Positions 59,952-64,000 of a stretch of DNA of 64,000 bases are shown here, in pieces (position 1 is the first letter of the stretch; each line of letters begins with the position of its first letter). The translations under genes were made by a program, and so were the position numbers. Under the pieces are notes generated by a model, which was not told the DNA's origin, searched no databases, and worked only from the letters and a program-made list of their open reading frames with translations. This stretch comes from CAZXDL01 sp964639505. GTDB lineage: Bacteria; Patescibacteriota; Saccharimonadia; Saccharimonadales; UBA4665. Location: the NCBI GenBank assembly GCA_964639505.1, contig CAZXDL010000003.1:1-64000 (forward strand), given 5' to 3'.

Positions 59952-61707
59952 TCATGGCTCCTTTCACGTTGTTTAATAATGCGTCGTAGTTTTTGACCTG
60001 TTCGAGTATTTCGCGCGTTGTTTTATCATCCGCACCAGACAACTCGTCGGCCAATTTATTTTTCTGAGTTTTTATAAATGTTTCTACCAATCGTGCCTGC
60101 AATCGAGCGGCTTCGTAATGAAGCTCGTTTAGCTCGAGGCCTTGGTATAGTTCCTCGTAGAGTAATGACTCTATTTTAACATAATCAGCAAGTTTTTGCA
60201 CCTGTTTGCTGTCTTTGCCGCCGAAGTCTGGATGTGTTTTTAAAAACTTTAACAGATCTTTGGCTTCATCGGTAAACAACATTTGAGGCTCGATCAACTC
60301 TAAGAATTCACGCAATGTAATCCGCATTAACATTAGGCTTAAGAAATTATCTTGAGTTTTTTTGTTTTCGACAGCGATTTTGTCTAGCTTGGCAGGCTCG
60401 ATTTTAACTCGACGACGTCTGGTTTCTGGAGTTGTAGCAGGTGTCTTTTGGAGCTTTTGGTCTAAAGCTTCGGGATTAATATCTATCGACTTAGCAATGG
60501 CATTTATATAATGATCGCGCTCGACGTCATCTGTTAAGCCACGTACGACTGGCAATAAAATGTCGCTGTATTGGCGTTTACCCTGAGCTGAAGTCGTATC
60601 TAGTTCCTTTAAATAGCGTTTCATTAGCCAATCCAAGGCATATTCATTGTTTGAAATGGCTGCTTGCCATAATTTTGGATCTTTTCGAATCAATTCATCG
60701 GGGTCCTTATGGCCAGGAATTTCAATTACACTTAGCGAAACTTTTACTCGGCTAGCGATTGGGATGGCGCGCTCGGTCGCAGCCACACCGGCCTTATCTG
60801 CATCAAATGCCAGTCTAATATCTCCGGTGAATCTCGACAGAGCTTTTAGATTTGGCTCGGTTAAAGCCGTGCCAGCAGTAGCTACCACTTGCCTGACGCC
60901 GGCCTGGTGGCTGGCGATAACATCAAGATTGCCTTCGACCATGACGACGAATTTTGACTTGCGGATCGTCTCTTTGGCCAGATGTAGACCATAAATGTGT
61001 CGGCTTTTATCATATAAAACTGTTTGCGGTGTATTGATATATTTTGGCGCGTTGGCATCGTCTTCTAAGAGTCGCGCAGTAAAGCCAATCACCCTGCCCT
61101 GTGGATCTTGCAGCGGAATCATAATACGACCACGGAACATGTCTTGTATGCCGCCACGGTAGGCCTGAGCACTAATACCCGCCTGCTTCATTTCCGTTTC
61201 ATTGAAGCCTTTTGACTTAGCGAAATCTATCAGAGCCGTGCCATTATTTGGGGAATATCCCAGCCGCCATTCAAGTGCAGTTTCCTTTGTAAAAGCCCGT
61301 TTTTTAAAGATATATTCGAGAGCCTTTTTGTGTTTGCTAAACTGTACTTGATAAAATTTGCTGCTCAGTTCAAGCAGCTCGTAAATTCTCTCTTTGTTTG
61401 GCCCGCCAGACCGTGGCGAACTACGATATTGTTCGATATCTATGCCGGCTTTACGTGCTAATAGTTCAAGCGCGCCTTTAAAATCTAATCCCTCAACTTC
61501 CATGATAAAGCTAAACATGTTGCCACCCTTGCCTGAGCTGAAGTCATGCCAAATCTGCTTCTCGGGACTAACCATAAAGCTAGGCGTTTTCTCAGCGCTA
61601 AATGGACTCAGGCCACGCCAATTCCGTCCGGCGCGTTTCAGCTGAACATATTCTGAGATCACATCCTCAATTGATAATCGACTTTTAACTTCCTCAACAG
61701 CGTCCAT
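59935..61707 (-). CDS. dnaG: DNA primase lacking zinc ligands
   Basis: 590 aa. The N-terminal zinc-binding-type domain is present by shape, but all four ligands are replaced: GLSPFS has Ser34 and Ser37 for the usual Cys and His, and WHDFSSGKGG has Asp55 and Ser58 for the two Cys. The TOPRIM core is intact (MVEGNLDVIASH, LAFDADKAGVAA). A C-terminal helicase-binding region follows. It makes RNA primers; without zinc, template recognition may differ. TACAAT lies 10 nt before the ATG. Confidence 0.95.
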   Translation of the reverse strand: MDAVEEVKSRLSIEDVISEYVQLKRAGRNWRGLSPFSAEKTPSFMVSPEKQIWHDFSSGKGGNMFSFIMEVEGLDFKGALELLARKAGIDIEQYRSSPRSGGPNKERIYELLELSSKFYQVQFSKHKKALEYIFKKRAFTKETALEWRLGYSPNNGTALIDFAKSKGFNETEMKQAGISAQAYRGGIQDMFRGRIMIPLQDPQGRVIGFTARLLEDDANAPKYINTPQTVLYDKSRHIYGLHLAKETIRKSKFVVMVEGNLDVIASHQAGVRQVVATAGTALTEPNLKALSRFTGDIRLAFDADKAGVAATERAIPIASRVKVSLSVIEIPGHKDPDELIRKDPKLWQAAISNNEYALDWLMKRYLKELDTTSAQGKRQYSDILLPVVRGLTDDVERDHYINAIAKSIDINPEALDQKLQKTPATTPETRRRRVKIEPAKLDKIAVENKKTQDNFLSLMLMRITLREFLELIEPQMLFTDEAKDLLKFLKTHPDFGGKDSKQVQKLADYVKIESLLYEELYQGLELNELHYEAARLQARLVETFIKTQKNKLADELSGADDKTTREILEQVKNYDALLNNVKGAMSGKET

Positions 61708-61715
61708 AAGTAAAC

Positions 61716-63209
61716 CTATTGTACTCTAGAAGGATTTCGAATTCCGATAAGTGAAATAACTCCGCCAGCCATTATTAGGAATGCGACTGATAGAATGCCG
61801 GCACGGAAGGCCTCCACAGAAGCCTGACTAAGAATTTCATAATCGATATAGCCCTTTTCGGCTAGTCCTGGCGGATAGGTAACAAGTGGCGTCTGCTTAA
61901 GCTCATTTATTTGCGTAGGATTATAGTATCCATCGCCCAATTTATCGAGCGAACTGCCGAATTGACTGGCAACTATCGCGCCAACCGCGGCAACCGCCAG
62001 CAGTCCCGCTATTCTGGCAACCGCATTGTTGACAGCCGAAGCAATACCGGCCTGTTCTTTAGCAACATCACCAAGAATAGTGGCTGTTAGAGGTGCGACC
62101 GTTAGAGCCAGACCTAATCCAAATACAATGATCCCTGGGAAAAGTTGAGTCCAATAGTTAACATCTGCTGGAGTACCCATCATTAGAAGAAAACCTGATC
62201 CGGCTATCAGCGGCCCAAACCCCATAAATAGTCTGGGCCCGAGTTTGGCGGATAAGGCACCGATCCTTGAAGACAGCAGAAAAAGTATTAAAGTTACGGG
62301 TAGCAGCGAAAGACCCGCTTCCAGTGCCGAATAACCTGATACTTGCTGTAAAAACACCACGATAAGGAACATGCCCGCGGTCAGACCAGCATAAATCGCC
62401 AAGGTAGCGACATTTCCAACACTGAAATTATGATTTCTAAACAAACCGAGCGGCAGCATTGGATTTTTGATGCGTCTTTCGTGCAGTATAAAACCGACCA
62501 ATAGTATGATTCCTAAGACTAACGGCAAATATATTAAGGGTTCGGTCCAACCATAATGTGGTTGCTCTATTAACGCGAAAACAGTTCCACCCAAACCAAG
62601 CGCGCATAGCACCGTTCCAAAAATATCAACTGAAGGTTTAGCCGATTGCTCTCTTTTGGGTACGGAAACATGCTTTAACAGATAAAGCGTGATAGTAATC
62701 GGCAAGATATTTATAGCAAAAATCCAGCGCCAAGAGGCCGAATCCACCAAAATTCCACCCAATAGCGGACCAATGATAAAAGCGATACCCGTCCAGGCCG
62801 TCCAACTACCAATTGCCTTACCCTGCGCCCTACCTGAAAAAGTGGCAATAATAAGCGCGAGTGAGCTAGGAACTAATAACGCACCTGCTACACCCTGCAG
62901 AGCCCTGGCAAAAATTAGGAATTCACTATTTGGAGCGGCAGCACACAAGATTGAGGTGGCTCCGAATCCAAGCAGCCCGATGTTAAGAATCCTTTTTCTG
63001 CCAAAAAGATCGGACAGAGAGCCAGCGATCAAAATAAAAGATCCGAGTGTCAGCATGTAGGCATCCACTACCCACTGTTGAGCCGATAGGCCGCCGCCCA
63101 AATCACGCTGAATGGCTGGGAGGGCTACGTTGACAATGGCACTATCCAAAAACGCCACGAAAGACGCCAGTATGCTTACCACCAGCACCAAGCGTTGCTG
63201 CTTAGTCAT
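61716..63209 (-). CDS. second DHA2-family multidrug exporter
   Basis: 497 aa from the ATG at 63209. The frame's first ATG (63215) touches the -10; TATGCT at 63216-63221 ends 6 nt before 63209, so the gene is leaderless. Fourteen hydrophobic segments, motif A GSLSDLFGRKRIL and motif C ALQGVAGALLVPSSLAL. Related to the exporter at 20665-22137 but clearly distinct. It lies 8 bp upstream of dnaG on the same strand, so it may be co-transcribed with dnaG-rpoD. Confidence 0.9.
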   Translation of the reverse strand: MTKQQRLVLVVSILASFVAFLDSAIVNVALPAIQRDLGGGLSAQQWVVDAYMLTLGSFILIAGSLSDLFGRKRILNIGLLGFGATSILCAAAPNSEFLIFARALQGVAGALLVPSSLALIIATFSGRAQGKAIGSWTAWTGIAFIIGPLLGGILVDSASWRWIFAINILPITITLYLLKHVSVPKREQSAKPSVDIFGTVLCALGLGGTVFALIEQPHYGWTEPLIYLPLVLGIILLVGFILHERRIKNPMLPLGLFRNHNFSVGNVATLAIYAGLTAGMFLIVVFLQQVSGYSALEAGLSLLPVTLILFLLSSRIGALSAKLGPRLFMGFGPLIAGSGFLLMMGTPADVNYWTQLFPGIIVFGLGLALTVAPLTATILGDVAKEQAGIASAVNNAVARIAGLLAVAAVGAIVASQFGSSLDKLGDGYYNPTQINELKQTPLVTYPPGLAEKGYIDYEILSQASVEAFRAGILSVAFLIMAGGVISLIGIRNPSRVQ

Positions 63210-63215
63210 GTCCAT

Positions 63216-63221
63216 AGCATA
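63216..63221 (-). promoter_or_regulatory. -10 element of the second exporter gene (leaderless)
   Basis: TATGCT on the minus strand, 6 nt before ATG 63209. It sets the start codon. Confidence 0.5.
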
Positions 63222-63268
63222 ACAGACGGCTCTTCCCCTCGGTCAGACGCTTATGGTTTAATTAAGGG

Positions 63269-64000
63269 ATGTCCCCTCAACCACCACCTCGGCCCACTCC
63301 TCAGCAGGAGCAAGCCAACCGTGGCACTTACATCCCTGATAGTGTGAAATCTGCCATGGATAAACAAATGCAGCGAAACTTGCCGCCTCATTTGCAAAAA
63401 TACGCCGGCGCGTACATGCAGCAGCAGGTTTATGATCCTAGTATGAATTCGAGAGCTGGTCGCCCGATGCAAAATGGCGCGCCGCCGCCAACCTATCACC
63501 CAGTTACGCACCTGCCCCGTGAAAGTCATTACGTGCAGTATCAAGGTGATAGCCGTCCTCCGACCGAACCTGAACCAGTAGGCGATCAGCCCCCGGCCAC
63601 ATTTAACCCTGATCAAGCCTACGATTTTATTAATGAGCCTCTGCAAGACCAAAATAGTCGATCAATTTTACCTAGTAACAGTTCATTGCCAATGCGGATC
63701 GCGATATTTGGAGGTGGACTTGTCATTTTGCTGATCGCGTTTGTAGTAATTAAGGGCTTTTTAGGCGGTGGCGGGTCTTCAGTTGCTTTAACAACTGTCG
63801 CGCAAGACCAAGAGGCGATTATCCACTTAACCGACAATGCACAGCAGCAAACTGATCTTTCAGATGCAAACAAAAACTTCTCGGCCACGGCAAGTCTAAG
63901 TCTAAGTAGTTCTCAATCTGACTTGATAACTTATATGACAAAAAACGGCACAAAAGTAAAATCTAAAGAATTGGGTTTAAAAATTAGCAAAACAACCGAC
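63269..64000 (+). CDS. Pro/Gln-rich single-pass membrane protein, partial (3' end off window)
   Basis: 244 codons open to the window edge. Residues 1-145 are Pro/Gln/Met/Asn-rich and presumably disordered in the cytoplasm; a helix at about 148-168 (IAIFGGGLVILLIAFVVIKG) precedes an external Ser/Thr/Gln-rich part. AAGGG lies just before the ATG. The layout repeats that of the protein at 964-2016, suggesting a family of envelope proteins with long disordered cytoplasmic arms. No enzyme motif. Confidence 0.7.
   Translation, partial: MSPQPPPRPTPQQEQANRGTYIPDSVKSAMDKQMQRNLPPHLQKYAGAYMQQQVYDPSMNSRAGRPMQNGAPPPTYHPVTHLPRESHYVQYQGDSRPPTEPEPVGDQPPATFNPDQAYDFINEPLQDQNSRSILPSNSSLPMRIAIFGGGLVILLIAFVVIKGFLGGGGSSVALTTVAQDQEAIIHLTDNAQQQTDLSDANKNFSATASLSLSSSQSDLITYMTKNGTKVKSKELGLKISKTTD

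Noticed and set aside
1..64000. CRISPR arrays, insertion sequences, prophage or UGA recoding
   Set aside because: No spaced direct repeats, transposase or phage structural genes were seen, and TGA closes normal genes such as the small protein ending at 40721.

Overview
The window looks like a chromosomal segment of a Patescibacteria (CPR) bacterium, most likely Candidatus Saccharibacteria (TM7). This rests on the very compact gene packing, a monoderm-type type IV pilus locus without a secretin, a membrane-anchored SurA-type protein with a lysine-rich N-terminus, RNase J, and several core proteins that have lost metal-binding cysteines. UGA is used as an ordinary stop. The lineage is an inference from gene content, not a measured phylogeny. 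An arbitrary 100-N scaffold gap sits at 3728-3827.

Layout. 1-3100: envelope-associated proteins, tRNA-Arg(CCT) with a duplicated 3' end, a ribbon-helix-helix regulator and ndk. 3135-3727: start of a Xer-type recombinase cut by the gap. 3828-15568: a type IV pilus operon on the minus strand, read as pilM-pilN-pilO-small membrane protein-pilB-pilT-pilC-two pilins-pilD-three minor prepilins-PilX-like protein. Just upstream, 15698-19264 encodes a 1188-residue secreted protein, a candidate pilus-linked surface factor. 19.3-31.5 kb: accessory and regulatory genes (a DHA2 exporter, a flavin-type oxidoreductase, two Crp/Fnr regulators, a soluble response regulator/histidine kinase pair, a beta-lactamase-fold hydrolase, a kinase-like protein and YchF). 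31.5-47.6 kb: mostly information processing (tlyA, efp, rpsR, ssb, rpsF, ftsK, RNase J, family-4 UDG, pnp, rpsO, truB, a DHH-like protein, rpsT, holA). 47.7-64 kb: a fused trehalose synthase/phosphatase, mutM, polA, fthC, rpoD, dnaG, a second DHA2 exporter and a partial Pro/Gln-rich membrane protein.

Themes. At about fifteen genes a sigma70-type -10 hexamer ends 6-7 bases before the ATG, so leaderless transcription appears to be a main mode of expression, while operon-internal genes carry Shine-Dalgarno motifs. Divergent leaderless genes share overlapping -10 elements in gaps of only 22-23 bp. Four convergent pairs share a 4-bp stop overlap. DnaG, UDG and PilB have each lost the ligands of a structural zinc or Fe-S site. 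Several palindromes make good operator candidates: a perfect Crp-type site at 22929-22946, a 10-bp-arm repeat over the RHH gene promoter, and one over the pilM promoter. No CRISPR array, insertion sequence or phage was seen, and no stretch over 300 bp lacks a gene.
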